From: Erythrobacter litoralis HTCC2594
Lineage (GTDB): Bacteria; Pseudomonadota; Alphaproteobacteria; Sphingomonadales; Sphingomonadaceae
Direction: 5' to 3'
Length of the DNA: 64,000 nt
NCBI RefSeq assembly: GCF_000013005.1
Contig: NC_007722.1
Coordinates: 2,609,501 to 2,673,500, forward strand
Of the stretch, positions 24,459 to 33,050 are shown piece after piece. The stretch's first letter is position 1. Each line of letters begins with the position of its first letter. Position numbers and translations under genes: made by a program. The notes beneath the pieces were generated by a model that was not told the origin of the DNA, did no database searches, and saw only the letters and a program-made list of their open reading frames with translations.

Positions 24459-25940
24459 ATGAGCACCTTCCGCAAAATCCTTATCGCCCTGCTGGTCTTT
24501 TTCATCGTCCTCGGTCTGCTGGGGTTCTGGCTGACCAGGGGCGACACTGCCGATCTTTCCGTCGAGGCGGTCAGCGGCACCGATCCGACGCTGGCGGAAG
24601 CCGAGGAAGAAGCCTTCCCGACCGTGCAGATCGCCAAGCCTGTCGGTTGGGCAGAAGGCGAAGTGCCGACAGCGGCCGAGGGCCTCGAAGTGGTGCGCTT
24701 TGCCGAGGGTCTCGATCATCCGCGCGTGCTCCATCGCCTGCCGAACGGCGATGTCCTCGTCACGCTGACCCGCGCGCCGAAGGGCGATGGCGGAGGAGAT
24801 GGCGGCATCATGGCGAGCATCCGCAATTTCGTCGCCGGCCTGCTGTTCGAACGGGCAGGGGCCGCGGGCGAATCGCCCAACGAGCTGGTGCTGCTGCGCG
24901 ACGCGGATGGCGACGGGGTGGCCGAGATCAGGCAGACGCTCACCGACGACCTCGATTCGCCCTCGGGCATCGCGTGGTCCGACGGAACGCTTTATATCGC
25001 CAATCACGATGCGGTCCTCGCGTTCCCTTACGAGCTCGGCGCCTCCACGCTGACTGGCGACCCGCGCAAGCTGATGGACCTGCCGCCGGGCGGCGGGCAC
25101 TGGATGCGCAATATCGAGCTCAATCCGGATGGCACCAAACTCTACATCGCGGTCGGTTCGGTCTCGAATATCGGCGAGCAGGGTATGGAGGTCGAACAGG
25201 GCCGGGCCATGATCTGGGAATACGATCTCGAGACCGACACCCCGCGCCAGTTCGCGCTCGGCCTGCGCAATCCCAACGGGCTCGACTGGAACCCGATGTC
25301 CGGTGAGCTGTGGACCACCGTCAACGAGCGCGACATGCTGGGCTCGGATCTGGTGCCGGACTACCTGACCAATGTTCCCGTCGGCGCGCAGTACGGCTGG
25401 CCCTGGGTATACTGGAAGGACAATATCGACACCCGCGTCGATGCGCCGCGTCCTGCCTTTCTCGTCGAATATACCCGCCGTCCGGAATACGCGATGGGGC
25501 CGCACGTGGCGGCGTTGGGACTAGTCTTTACGGCGGACGGTCACCGCGTGGGCGAAGCTTTCTCGCGCGGTGCCTTCGTGGCACGGCACGGCTCATGGAA
25601 CCGCAAGCCGCCTTCGGGTTACGACGTCGTCTATGTCGCTTTCGACGAGCGCGGCAATCCGCAGGGCAAGCCGATCCCGGTGCTGACCGACTTCCTCAAA
25701 GAAGACGGCACTACGCGCGGCCGCCCGACCTGGGTCGAATGGGCCGGCGATGGCTCGCTGCTGGTGAGCGACGACACCGCAGGCATTATTTGGCGCGTGG
25801 TGGCACCGGGCGCCGAGCCGGGCACGGCACCGGCGCGCTTCCGCAGCGAGAGCCTGCGGCCCCAGACCGAACTCCGTGGCGATCCGCGCGCGAGCTTCGG
25901 CGAGGACTTCGCGCGCGAAAGCAATCCGAACGTCAACTAG
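24459..25940 (+). CDS. Membrane-anchored PQQ-type sugar (sorbosone) dehydrogenase
   Basis: A 493-residue periplasmic beta-propeller. A single N-terminal membrane segment (ILIALLVFFIVLGLLGFWL, about residues 7-25) anchors it. The rest matches the soluble glucose/sorbosone dehydrogenase family: VVRFAEGLDHPRVLHRLPNG, DDLDSPSGIAWSDGTLYIAN, LGLRNPNGLDWNPMSGELW, then FVARHGSWNRKPPSGYDVV and VEWAGDGSLLVSDDTAGIIW. The ligand PQQ is known for relatives, not shown here. Upstream in-frame TTG/GTG codons are possible but lack a better signal. Convergent with the DUF815 gene, with 3 bp between stops. Confidence 0.8.
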   Translation: MSTFRKILIALLVFFIVLGLLGFWLTRGDTADLSVEAVSGTDPTLAEAEEEAFPTVQIAKPVGWAEGEVPTAAEGLEVVRFAEGLDHPRVLHRLPNGDVLVTLTRAPKGDGGGDGGIMASIRNFVAGLLFERAGAAGESPNELVLLRDADGDGVAEIRQTLTDDLDSPSGIAWSDGTLYIANHDAVLAFPYELGASTLTGDPRKLMDLPPGGGHWMRNIELNPDGTKLYIAVGSVSNIGEQGMEVEQGRAMIWEYDLETDTPRQFALGLRNPNGLDWNPMSGELWTTVNERDMLGSDLVPDYLTNVPVGAQYGWPWVYWKDNIDTRVDAPRPAFLVEYTRRPEYAMGPHVAALGLVFTADGHRVGEAFSRGAFVARHGSWNRKPPSGYDVVYVAFDERGNPQGKPIPVLTDFLKEDGTTRGRPTWVEWAGDGSLLVSDDTAGIIWRVVAPGAEPGTAPARFRSESLRPQTELRGDPRASFGEDFARESNPNVN

Positions 25941-25943
25941 GTA

Positions 25944-26759
25944 CTAAAGGGATTTTCCGGCACGCCCGGCCAGTTCGGTGACGAACTGCCGAGCCGTGCG
26001 CCCCGACCGCGCACCGCGCTGGCGCGCCCATGTGAGCGCGTCTTCGGGCGCATACTGCAGCCCGAGCGGTGCCGCGTAAGAGTCGACCATGGCAAGATAG
26101 TCGTCTTGCGACGCCGTGTGAAAACCGATCGCCAGTCCGAACCGATCAGCGAGCGCCATAGCATCGTCGAGCTCGTCGCTTTCATGCATGGCATCGGCGG
26201 TGTCGGCCCGCTCGACAAGCGCGCGGCGGTTTGCCGTCACGGCCAGCCGGACATTGTCGGGCCGCGGCTCGATTCCCCCTTCGAGGAAGCTGCGCAGGCG
26301 CCTGAGAGCCGCACTTTCGTCCGCGCCGAAGCCGAGATCGTCGACGAGGATCAGGAAGCGGCGGTCGAGATTGGCGATCTGTGCGAACAATGCCGGGAGC
26401 GTGTCGAGCCGATCGACAGGTACCTGGACCAGCGCGAGCGGTAGCCCTTCCGCCTGCTTCTCGACGGTTGCAGCCCGAACCAGCGCGGACTTGCCCATTC
26501 CGCGCGCGCCCCACAGCAGCATGTCGTGCGCTGCCGCGCCTTTAGCATGGCGCGCAATGGTTTCCGCGACTGCAGCCTTCTGTCGGTCGATGCCGCGCAA
26601 TTGATCGAAACCAGGCGCATCGATCATTGCGATAGGCCGTCCGCTCGCGCCGTCCCACGCATAGGCCGGATGGGCGAGCCAGTTGGTGTCCGACGGCGCA
26701 GGCGCAATCCGCTCCAGGGCATCGGCAATTCGTGCCAGCGGGTCGCCCTGGTCCGCCAT
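25944..26759 (-). CDS. DUF815 family AAA ATPase
   Basis: A 271-residue AAA+-like ATPase. Walker A is LLWGARGMGKSALVRAAT at about residue 82, Walker B is RRFLILVDDLGFGADES, and a sensor-like VRLAVTANRRALVERAD follows. The C-terminal GARSGRTARQFVTEL is the typical DUF815 ending. Biological role unknown. It lies 13 bp downstream of the acyl-CoA dehydrogenase gene on the same strand. Confidence 0.82.
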   Translation of the reverse strand: MADQGDPLARIADALERIAPAPSDTNWLAHPAYAWDGASGRPIAMIDAPGFDQLRGIDRQKAAVAETIARHAKGAAAHDMLLWGARGMGKSALVRAATVEKQAEGLPLALVQVPVDRLDTLPALFAQIANLDRRFLILVDDLGFGADESAALRRLRSFLEGGIEPRPDNVRLAVTANRRALVERADTADAMHESDELDDAMALADRFGLAIGFHTASQDDYLAMVDSYAAPLGLQYAPEDALTWARQRGARSGRTARQFVTELAGRAGKSL

Positions 26760-26772
26760 CCCTAGCGCTGCC

Positions 26773-28515
26773 TCAGGCGATCAGTTTGTCGGCAGGGAGT
26801 GCGTAGAGCGAATCCGACCCGGCAATGGCTGACGCCTTGAGGCCGCTCGCTTCTGGCACGATGCGGTCGAGGAAGAAGCGGGCAGTGACCGGCTTGGTTT
26901 CTGCCAGGGCAGGGGATGCTCCTGCTGCGACGGCGCGCAATTGTTGCAGCATCTGCCAGCCAGCGACAGCGACAGCGCACATGGTGGTGAAGGGGACGCT
27001 TCCGGCCAGTCGATCATCAAGGCTCGCTTCCTCGCGCATCCAACGTGCGATGGCGGCACAATCGCCGGCAAGCGCGAACAGCTTGGGCTCATCGGCGGCG
27101 TCACGCGCGATGTCTTCGAGCAGGCCGATGAGGGCCTGCCCGTCTTCCAGCCCGAGCTTGCGGGTCACGAGGTCCGCGGCCTGGATGCCGTTGGTGCCTT
27201 CGTAGATCGGCGCGATGCGCGCGTCGCGATAGTGCTGCGCCGCGCCGGTTTCCTCTACGAAACCCATGCCGCCATGCACCTGGACGCCGATAGAGGCTAT
27301 TTCGATGCCTATATCGGTGCCCCAGGCCTTTATCATCGGGGTGAGGATTTCGCCGCGAGCCTTGGCGGCCTCATCGCCGATTGTGCCTCGGTCGACTTGG
27401 CCTGCCGTGTAATAGAGCAGCGCCCGCGCGCCTTCGGTCAGCGCCTTCATGCGCAGCAGCATCCGGCGGACATCGGGGTGTTCGAGGATCGCCACCGGCG
27501 ATTTGTCGGGCGATCCGGCGCGGGCCGACTGGATGCGGTCTCTGGCATAATGCAGCGCCTGCTGCGTCGCGCGCTCGCCGATCTGCACTCCTTGGTTGCC
27601 GACATTGATCCGCGCGTTGTTCATCATCGTAAACATCGCCACGAGACCGCGATTCTCCGCGCCGACCAGCTCGCCGATGCATTCGTCATTGTCGCCATAG
27701 CTCATGACGCAAGTGGGCGAGGCGTGGATGCCGAGCTTATGCTCGAGACTGACGGGACGCAGGTCGTTGCGCGGGCCCAGCGAGGCGTCGTCGTGCACGT
27801 GATATTTGGGCACGAGGAAAAGCGAGATGCCGCGGCTTCCCTCCGGCGCGTCGGGCGTTCGCGCAAGGACGAGGTGGATGATGTTCTTCGCCAGCTCGTG
27901 ATCGCCCCAGGTGATGTAGATCTTCTGCCCCCGGACACGGTATTTGCCCGCATGCTCGCCTTCGGTGATCGGCACGGCGGTAGACCGCAATGCCCCGACA
28001 TCGCTTCCCGCCTGCGGCTCGGTGAGGTTCATCGTTCCCGACCATTCGCCGCTGACCAGCTTGGGCAGGTATCTGGACTGCTGCGCCTCGCTGCCGTGAT
28101 GCTCGATCGCTTCGATCGCGCCGACCGAGAGCATCGGAAGCAGGTTGAACGCCATATTCGCGGTGCCGAGGTTCTCCAGCACGTTGCAGGCGAGCGTGAA
28201 CGGCAGGCCCTGGCCACCGAATTCCGCGGGCGAGGCGATCGCGTTCCAGCCCTGCTCGACATATTGGTCATAGGCTTCGGCAAAGCCGTTGGGCAGACGC
28301 ACGACGCCGTTCTCCAGCTTGGCACCTTCGAGGTCGCCGACGCGATTCAGCGGGGCGAATTCGCCGGCAGCGAACTGGCCGACCCCTTCGACGATGGCTT
28401 CGACCATGTCGGGCTCGGCGGCGGCGAAGCGTTCGCTCTTGGCCAGCTCCGCGATGCCCGCATTGACGCGGATCGATAGCAATTGGTCCTGAGTGGCGGG
28501 CGTATAGGGTGTCAC
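26773..28515 (-). CDS. Acyl-CoA dehydrogenase
   Basis: A 580-residue FAD flavoenzyme of the long AidB/DmdC-like class with an extra C-terminal domain. Seen are WSGTMNLTEPQAGSDVGALR (FAD/substrate loop), YRVRGQKIYITWGDHELAKN, VQVHGGMGFVEETGAAQHYR, and the catalytic Glu in IAPIYEGTNGIQAADL, followed by the C-terminal extension (about residues 470-580). The start is GTG at 28515. Substrate chain length cannot be deduced. It is divergent from tsaC with only 51 bp between. Confidence 0.9.
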   Translation of the reverse strand: MTPYTPATQDQLLSIRVNAGIAELAKSERFAAAEPDMVEAIVEGVGQFAAGEFAPLNRVGDLEGAKLENGVVRLPNGFAEAYDQYVEQGWNAIASPAEFGGQGLPFTLACNVLENLGTANMAFNLLPMLSVGAIEAIEHHGSEAQQSRYLPKLVSGEWSGTMNLTEPQAGSDVGALRSTAVPITEGEHAGKYRVRGQKIYITWGDHELAKNIIHLVLARTPDAPEGSRGISLFLVPKYHVHDDASLGPRNDLRPVSLEHKLGIHASPTCVMSYGDNDECIGELVGAENRGLVAMFTMMNNARINVGNQGVQIGERATQQALHYARDRIQSARAGSPDKSPVAILEHPDVRRMLLRMKALTEGARALLYYTAGQVDRGTIGDEAAKARGEILTPMIKAWGTDIGIEIASIGVQVHGGMGFVEETGAAQHYRDARIAPIYEGTNGIQAADLVTRKLGLEDGQALIGLLEDIARDAADEPKLFALAGDCAAIARWMREEASLDDRLAGSVPFTTMCAVAVAGWQMLQQLRAVAAGASPALAETKPVTARFFLDRIVPEASGLKASAIAGSDSLYALPADKLIA

Positions 28516-28566
28516 GGCGCGGAAAGTCCTCTTGGCTTAGCTGGGTATCAGATATAGCGCTCGGGG

Positions 28567-29511
28567 ATGCGCGACAAGAACGCTACGGAAGTGCTGCGGG
28601 GCGACCGCCATGGCGTGGCGCAGGCTGCACGTATCATCAACGCGGGCGGCCTAGTCGCCGTTCCGACCGAAACCGTTTACGGCCTCGCCGCACGCGCGGA
28701 CGATCCGGACGCGGTGGCCGCCATCTATGCTGCCAAGGGGCGCCCCAGTTTCAATCCGTTGATCGTGCACGTCCTCGATCCGGCAGCTGCCGGTCGGCTG
28801 GTCGAGATGGACGACAAGGCGCAGGCTCTGGCGGGGCGCTTTTGGCCCGGGCCGTTAACGATGGTCCTGCCGCTTCGCGATGCTGCGGATGTTGCCGGCG
28901 CCGTGACGGCAGGCCTGCCCACGCTCGCCGTTCGTGTACCGGCGCACCCGCTCATGCGCGAGCTACTGACTCTGGCCGAAGCGCCGCTTGCCGCGCCATC
29001 CGCCAATGTCAGCGAAAGCGTCAGCCCGACATCGCCTGGCCATGTCCTGAAGACGCTGGACGGCCGGATCGACGCCGTGCTCGACGGGGGCGAATGCATT
29101 GCCGGATTGGAATCCACGATCGTCGCTCTGCGCGGCGATGGTGCGTGGTCTTTGCTGCGACCCGGACCGATTGCCAAAGAAGCCTTGATCGAGGCGCTCG
29201 GTGCCGAGCCCTCCGGCACAACGGAGGGCGTCGAGGCGCCCGGTCAATTGGCGCGGCACTACTCGCCGGGCAAGCCCGTGAGACTGGGCGCTGTCGAGGC
29301 TGCCGAGGACGAATTCCTCCTCGGCTTCGGAAACACCGCAGGAGACTGGTCGCTATCCGACAGCGGCGATCCGGCCGAAGCAGCGGCGCGACTTTACGCG
29401 GGCCTGCATCGCGGGGCGGAGAGCGACAAAGCGCGGATTGCCGTCGCGCCGATCCCCGACGAAGGGCTGGGCGCAGCCATCAACGACCGGCTCCGCCGCG
29501 CCGCAGCCTGA
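28567..29511 (+). CDS. tsaC: Threonylcarbamoyl-AMP synthase (Sua5 type)
   Basis: Makes threonylcarbamoyl-AMP for t6A37 in ANN-decoding tRNAs. The 314-residue protein has the YrdC domain (about residues 15-205; GGLVAVPTETVYGLAARADD, KGRPSFNPLIVHV, APSANVSESVSPTS) plus a C-terminal Sua5 domain after the linker at about 215 (APGQLARHYSPGKPVRL). The two-domain length identifies it as Sua5 rather than short TsaC. The start ATG 28567 follows the short divergent spacer. Its stop directly abuts that of the opposing lipoprotein gene. Confidence 0.92.
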   Translation: MRDKNATEVLRGDRHGVAQAARIINAGGLVAVPTETVYGLAARADDPDAVAAIYAAKGRPSFNPLIVHVLDPAAAGRLVEMDDKAQALAGRFWPGPLTMVLPLRDAADVAGAVTAGLPTLAVRVPAHPLMRELLTLAEAPLAAPSANVSESVSPTSPGHVLKTLDGRIDAVLDGGECIAGLESTIVALRGDGAWSLLRPGPIAKEALIEALGAEPSGTTEGVEAPGQLARHYSPGKPVRLGAVEAAEDEFLLGFGNTAGDWSLSDSGDPAEAAARLYAGLHRGAESDKARIAVAPIPDEGLGAAINDRLRRAAA

Positions 29512-29853
29512 TTATTCGTCGGGTTCGACCGGTACACTCGGGAGCAGATCGCGAATCTCGTCATAAGTTGCGCGCGCATCGGCGCAGGCCTCGCGATCGC
29601 CTTCGGCGCACTCGGCGCGCTCCTTGTCGTAACGCCGTTCGAGCTTGCCGAGCCGCTCTTCGCGCCTGCGGATTTCGCGGCCGCGCTTCTCGTCGGCTTC
29701 CGACTGGCTGGTGGTGGCGAGATCGACGCCCATGCTGGCGGCTTTGACGGGCAGTGTCGCCACATCGACCGCTGCACCGACAGCGCTGGCGGCGAGGCAT
29801 CCGGACAGGGAGAAACCGGCAGCTGCCAGGGCGATCAGGGGGAGGGGGCGCAT
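29512..29853 (-). CDS. Small lipoprotein, unknown function
   Basis: A 113-residue predicted lipoprotein. The signal LPLIALAAAGFSLSGCLA has a lipobox (LSGC, Cys at 18). The mature part carries a charged helix (EKRGREIRRREERLGKLERR) likely to form a coiled coil, and two cysteines (ECAEGDREACAD). An AAGGAG site lies before ATG 29853; longer frames upstream lack it. I do not recognise a family. Convergent with tsaC with no spacer. Confidence 0.7.
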   Translation of the reverse strand: MRPLPLIALAAAGFSLSGCLAASAVGAAVDVATLPVKAASMGVDLATTSQSEADEKRGREIRRREERLGKLERRYDKERAECAEGDREACADARATYDEIRDLLPSVPVEPDE

Positions 29854-29921
29854 GAACGGCTCCTTGTTGCAGGGGGTTCCTCTAAGCCCCGCAAAGTGAG
29901 CCGTCCATGAATTTGCGCCGT

Positions 29922-30728
29922 TCAGGTGCCGCCGGCGCGTTCGGTGTCGGCGTCGTCGCTCCCAGCATCCGCCGCAGCAGGAGGCGCTGTAGTGCCTTGC
30001 CTGCACGTGACCGTGCCCGATCCCATCGATTCGACCGTGCAGGTCGCGCCACCGGTAACGACGACATCGCCGGAGCCGACGATATTGGCGTCAACCGTAC
30101 CGTCGGAAGCGAAGCTCGCATCGCCCGATCCGGCAATCGTGATTTCCGCATCCTCGACTGTCAGGCGGTCCATTTCGGCCTTGCCGGACCCGGCAATGGT
30201 CAGCTCCATGCGTTCAGCCGTCCCGGCTGCGACCAGTGTGCCCGAACCGGCGACGGTCACTTCGAGCCGGGTAGCGGCGAGATTGCCGACATCGGCCCGC
30301 CCCGAACCCGCGATCGTAACGTCGGCTTCGCGGTCCATACCCGGCAATTGCACATCGCCCGAGCCGGCAATCACCAGTTCGGCGGGCAGCGGCATGGTCA
30401 CGCGCACGGTGGCCTTGCCATCCATGCTCCAGGTTTCCTGTTCGCGCATGATGCCCAAGGCACCATCGTCATTGGTGAAGCGCATCGCCTCGACGATCTC
30501 GGGATCGCCTTCGACATCGATGTCGAGCGTTTCGCCTTCGGTCACGATCACCGTGTCCGGTCCGGCGAGCACGAGCTCAGTCGGTGCCGGGCCGGTCATA
30601 TCGAGCTCGGACAGCGGCACGCCGTCGCTACCACCGATGGAAATGTCCATCCCGTCGCAGGCCGACAGAGCCAGCCCCATGCCGATCGCGGCAAGGGGTG
30701 CGATTTTCTTGAATAGGGTGTTGAGCAT
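29922..30728 (-). CDS. Head-GIN domain (DUF2807) lipoprotein
   Basis: A 268-residue lipoprotein. The signal ends ALSACDG with the lipobox Cys at about residue 24. The body is a parallel beta-helix of repeated strands, each with a GSG turn: VIAGSGDVQL, TIAGSGRADV, TVAGSGTLVA, TIAGSGKAEM, TIAGSGDASF, NIVGSGDVVV, ESMGSGTVTC. This matches the putative auto-transporter adhesin head GIN (DUF2807) family. The Ala/Asp-rich tail is flexible. GGGAGGAAACG before ATG 30728 decides the start. Envelope location is likely; activity is unknown. Confidence 0.8.
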   Translation of the reverse strand: MLNTLFKKIAPLAAIGMGLALSACDGMDISIGGSDGVPLSELDMTGPAPTELVLAGPDTVIVTEGETLDIDVEGDPEIVEAMRFTNDDGALGIMREQETWSMDGKATVRVTMPLPAELVIAGSGDVQLPGMDREADVTIAGSGRADVGNLAATRLEVTVAGSGTLVAAGTAERMELTIAGSGKAEMDRLTVEDAEITIAGSGDASFASDGTVDANIVGSGDVVVTGGATCTVESMGSGTVTCRQGTTAPPAAADAGSDDADTERAGGT

Positions 30729-30788
30729 CGTTTCCTCCCGAATGTGTATTGCCGACGTAATACACTGCGGGCATATCTTCAACCCACG

Positions 30789-30819
30789 AAAAAGGGCCGC
30801 TCCTTGCGGTAGCGACCCT
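30789..30819 (-). terminator. Rho-independent terminator of carD
   Basis: On the minus strand, AGGGTCGCT (30819-30811) pairs with AGCGGCCCT (30801-30793) with one G-U pair. TTTTT follows (30793-30789). It lies 28 nt past the carD stop and is the clearest intrinsic terminator in the window. Confidence 0.82.
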
Positions 30820-30846
30820 CATCGAAGTCGGATTGTCGCCTTTCGA

Positions 30847-31383
30847 TCAGGCGTCCTCTTCCTCGTTGTTGTAATATTGCGGCGCATGCTCGCGCAGAAC
30901 GTCGAGGATTTTCTCGAGCGCGGTCGCTTCGTCGGTCTTTTCCATCGCCGCGAGTTCGCGAGCGAGGCGGCTCGATGCGGCTTCGAAGATCTGGCGTTCG
31001 GAATAGCTCTGCTCGGGCTGGTCGTCCGGGCGGAAGAGGTCGCGCGTCACTTCGGCGATCAGCACGATTTCGCCCGAATTGATCTTGGCTTCGTATTCCT
31101 GCGCGCGGCGGCTCCACATGGTCCGCTTGACCTTGGGCTTGCCCTTGAGCGTTTCCATCGCTTCCTTCAGCGTCTTGTCGCTCGACAGCTTGCGCATGCC
31201 GATCGATTCGACCTTGTTGGTGGGCACGCGGAGCGTCATGCGCTCCTTCTCGAAGCGCAGCACGTAAAGCTCGAGCTGCATGCCGGCGATTTCCTCGTTC
31301 TGAAGCTCGATCACGCGACCGACGCCGTGCTTGGGGTAAACAACATAATCGCCTACGTCGAAGGCGAGGGCCTTGGCTGCCAT
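30847..31383 (-). CDS. carD: CarD family transcriptional regulator (CdnL)
   Basis: A 178-residue RNA-polymerase-binding factor that stabilises open complexes at housekeeping promoters. The N-terminal RID (Tudor-like) domain contains FDVGDYVVYPKHGVGRVIEL (residues 8-27) and YVLRFEKERMTLRVPTNKVE. The C-terminal helical DNA-binding domain contains KRTMWSRRAQEYEAKINSG. Length is typical for CdnL. A perfect TATAAT lies at 31546-31541 on the same strand and a terminator follows the gene, so it appears monocistronic. Confidence 0.94.
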   Translation of the reverse strand: MAAKALAFDVGDYVVYPKHGVGRVIELQNEEIAGMQLELYVLRFEKERMTLRVPTNKVESIGMRKLSSDKTLKEAMETLKGKPKVKRTMWSRRAQEYEAKINSGEIVLIAEVTRDLFRPDDQPEQSYSERQIFEAASSRLARELAAMEKTDEATALEKILDVLREHAPQYYNNEEEDA

Positions 31384-31540
31384 GAAGTATCCTTCCTTTC
31401 AAAAGACAGGCGTGTTTCCGACAGTCGCCCCGTAATCGGCCGCGCGAGGCGCGCCGGCATGGGCCTCAACTTGTCGAAAATTCGCGATCCTGCCTTTCCA
31501 TTTCAAGCCGGAGCGGAATCGGAGCGCTCGCGGTTGCATC

Positions 31541-31546
31541 ATTATA
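31541..31546 (-). promoter_or_regulatory. -10 element of a likely carD promoter
   Basis: TATAAT on the minus strand, within GTTATATAATGATG, about 160 nt upstream of the carD start. No good -35 hexamer stands 16-18 nt before it. Confidence 0.4.
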
Positions 31547-31594
31547 TAACAGATTCGCAACAAAATTGCCAGTGCGTGTCCGAATGCACCAGTT

Positions 31595-32332
31595 TCAGGC
31601 GCGCCTGGCGGCGACCTGCACGTTGAGTTCGGCACCGAGCAGGAGAAGATAGGCCGACAGGTAGAGCCAGGTCAGCAAGACCATGACCGCTCCCAGCGAA
31701 CCGTAAGTCGCGTTGTAATTGCCGAAATTCGCGACATAGAAACCGAACAGCGAAGTCGCCAACAGCCAGAGGGCGGCGAACACGACTGCGCCCGGCCATG
31801 TCCGGTTCCAGGTTGCGGTCGGACGATCGGGCGCATGGCGGTAAAGCAGAACCGCACCGAGCGCGCCGGACGAGAACAGCACCAGGTAGCTTGCGGCCAA
31901 CCCCAGGGCATCACCAATCAATCCGGCCACAGTGAGCGCTAGCGCAACGATGCCCAAGCCCAGGACCGCGCCGCCGGTGATCAGCAATGCCAGCGCGTTC
32001 TTTTCTACAAAGCCGCGGGTCTCCGTAGTGTCGTAAGCGATATCGAGACCGGCCATCAGCGCAGTGGCTCCGCTACGCGCCCCGAACAGCGAGATCGCCA
32101 GCGCGAGGAGCAGGCCAAAGCCCTTGCTGCTGTCGGGCCCTTCGACGACGCCTTCCAGCTGGCTACCGATCAGTTCGGCCGCCGATGCCGGCAGGAAAGA
32201 GCTCAATGCGCGAATATTCTCCGCAACCATCAGCGGATCGGCGACAATCCCGTAAGCGAGCACGATCGCCCCGAGTAGCGGGACGAAAGCGAGGAAGGCG
32301 AAGAAAGCCACGCCGGCCGCGGCCAGCCCCAC
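31595..32332 (-). CDS. YihY/UPF0761 family inner-membrane protein
   Basis: A polytopic membrane protein (245 residues from GTG 32332) of the YihY/BrkB family, which is often mis-named ribonuclease BN. Six or so hydrophobic segments are visible, with family motifs GLAAAGVAFFAFLAFVPLLG near the N-terminus, ATYGSLGAVMVLLTWLY and LLLGAELNVQ at the end. The usual N-terminal part upstream of this GTG (IVRDALDQAGRDN) is encoded in frame as far as a CTG at 32407 that overlaps the fdxA stop (CTGA). There is no ATG, GTG or TTG in that stretch, so the true start is uncertain. Downstream member of the helicase-S4-fdxA string. Confidence 0.82.
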   Translation of the reverse strand: MGLAAAGVAFFAFLAFVPLLGAIVLAYGIVADPLMVAENIRALSSFLPASAAELIGSQLEGVVEGPDSSKGFGLLLALAISLFGARSGATALMAGLDIAYDTTETRGFVEKNALALLITGGAVLGLGIVALALTVAGLIGDALGLAASYLVLFSSGALGAVLLYRHAPDRPTATWNRTWPGAVVFAALWLLATSLFGFYVANFGNYNATYGSLGAVMVLLTWLYLSAYLLLLGAELNVQVAARRA

Positions 32333-32403
32333 ATTGTCGCGCCCGGCCTGGTCGAGCGCGTCCCTGACTATAGCGATGCCGTTCTGGAGTGTCGCGATAA
32401 AGC

Positions 32404-32742
32404 TCAGTCGCCTTCGCCGGGTTCGGCGCTAAAGTATTTCTCGTACTTGTCCTCTTCGCCCTTATGCTCGTCGGCGTCGGCAGGCGGTTCTTTCTTCTGC
32501 GTAATGTTGGGCCAATCGGCGGAGAATTTGGTATTGATCTCGAGCCACTTTTCGAGCCCGTCCTCGGTATCGGGCAGGATCGCCTCGGCCGGACATTCGG
32601 GCTCGCACACGCCGCAATCGATGCATTCGCTGGGATTGATGACGAGCATGTTGTCGCCTTCGTAGAAACAATCGACCGGGCAGACCTCGACGCAATCGGT
32701 GTATTTGCATTTGATGCAGGCGTCGGTGACGACGTAGGTCAT
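32404..32742 (-). CDS. fdxA: 7Fe ferredoxin FdxA
   Basis: A 112-residue ferredoxin with a [3Fe-4S] and a [4Fe-4S] cluster. Nine cysteines are arranged as in Azotobacter Fd[20 protein letters not shown] in the first half (residues 7-25) and [13 protein letters not shown] at about 39-51. The tail is acidic ([16 protein letters not shown]). Electron partner unknown. The ATG overlaps the stop of the S4 gene (ATGA), showing coupling. Confidence 0.93.
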   Translation of the reverse strand: MTYVVTDACIKCKYTDCVEVCPVDCFYEGDNMLVINPSECIDCGVCEPECPAEAILPDTEDGLEKWLEINTKFSADWPNITQKKEPPADADEHKGEEDKYEKYFSAEPGEGD

Positions 32743-33050
32743 GACGAGCTTTTCCCCTTGAGTTCGTGCGTTGAACCCTCCGCTAATGCGGATTGTTCCC
32801 TCGGGTCAAGCGCGCGATAGCATTCCCGCGCTTCCGCGGCAGGACCGCGTCGTTCGGGCAAATGCAGGATTTCGATGACGACGACCGACTTGCCGAGCGG
32901 AACCGTCAGGATGTCTCCCTCGGCCACCGGATGGCTGACCTGCACCACGCGGCGACCGTTGGCGCGAAGATGGCCGGCTTCGATCAGGTTGCGTGCCGCG
33001 CTGCGCGTCTTGAAGAAACGCAGGCGGCACAGAACCAGGTCGATCCGCAT
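32739..33050 (-). CDS. S4-domain RNA-binding protein (HslR-like)
   Basis: A 103-residue protein with one S4 RNA-binding domain (about residues 1-55: [20 protein letters not shown], then [16 protein letters not shown] and [13 protein letters not shown]). The C-terminal tail is charged. HslR relatives bind stalled 50S-peptidyl-tRNA complexes, but equivalence is only inferred. Its ATG shares one base with the helicase stop (TAATG) and its stop overlaps fdxA. Confidence 0.83.
   Translation of the reverse strand: MRIDLVLCRLRFFKTRSAARNLIEAGHLRANGRRVVQVSHPVAEGDILTVPLGKSVVVIEILHLPERRGPAAEARECYRALDPREQSALAEGSTHELKGKSSS

Noticed and set aside
27800..27815. CACGTG core near 27800 as a sixth parS
   Set aside because: Flanks (GTGCACGTGATA) do not match the parS arms.
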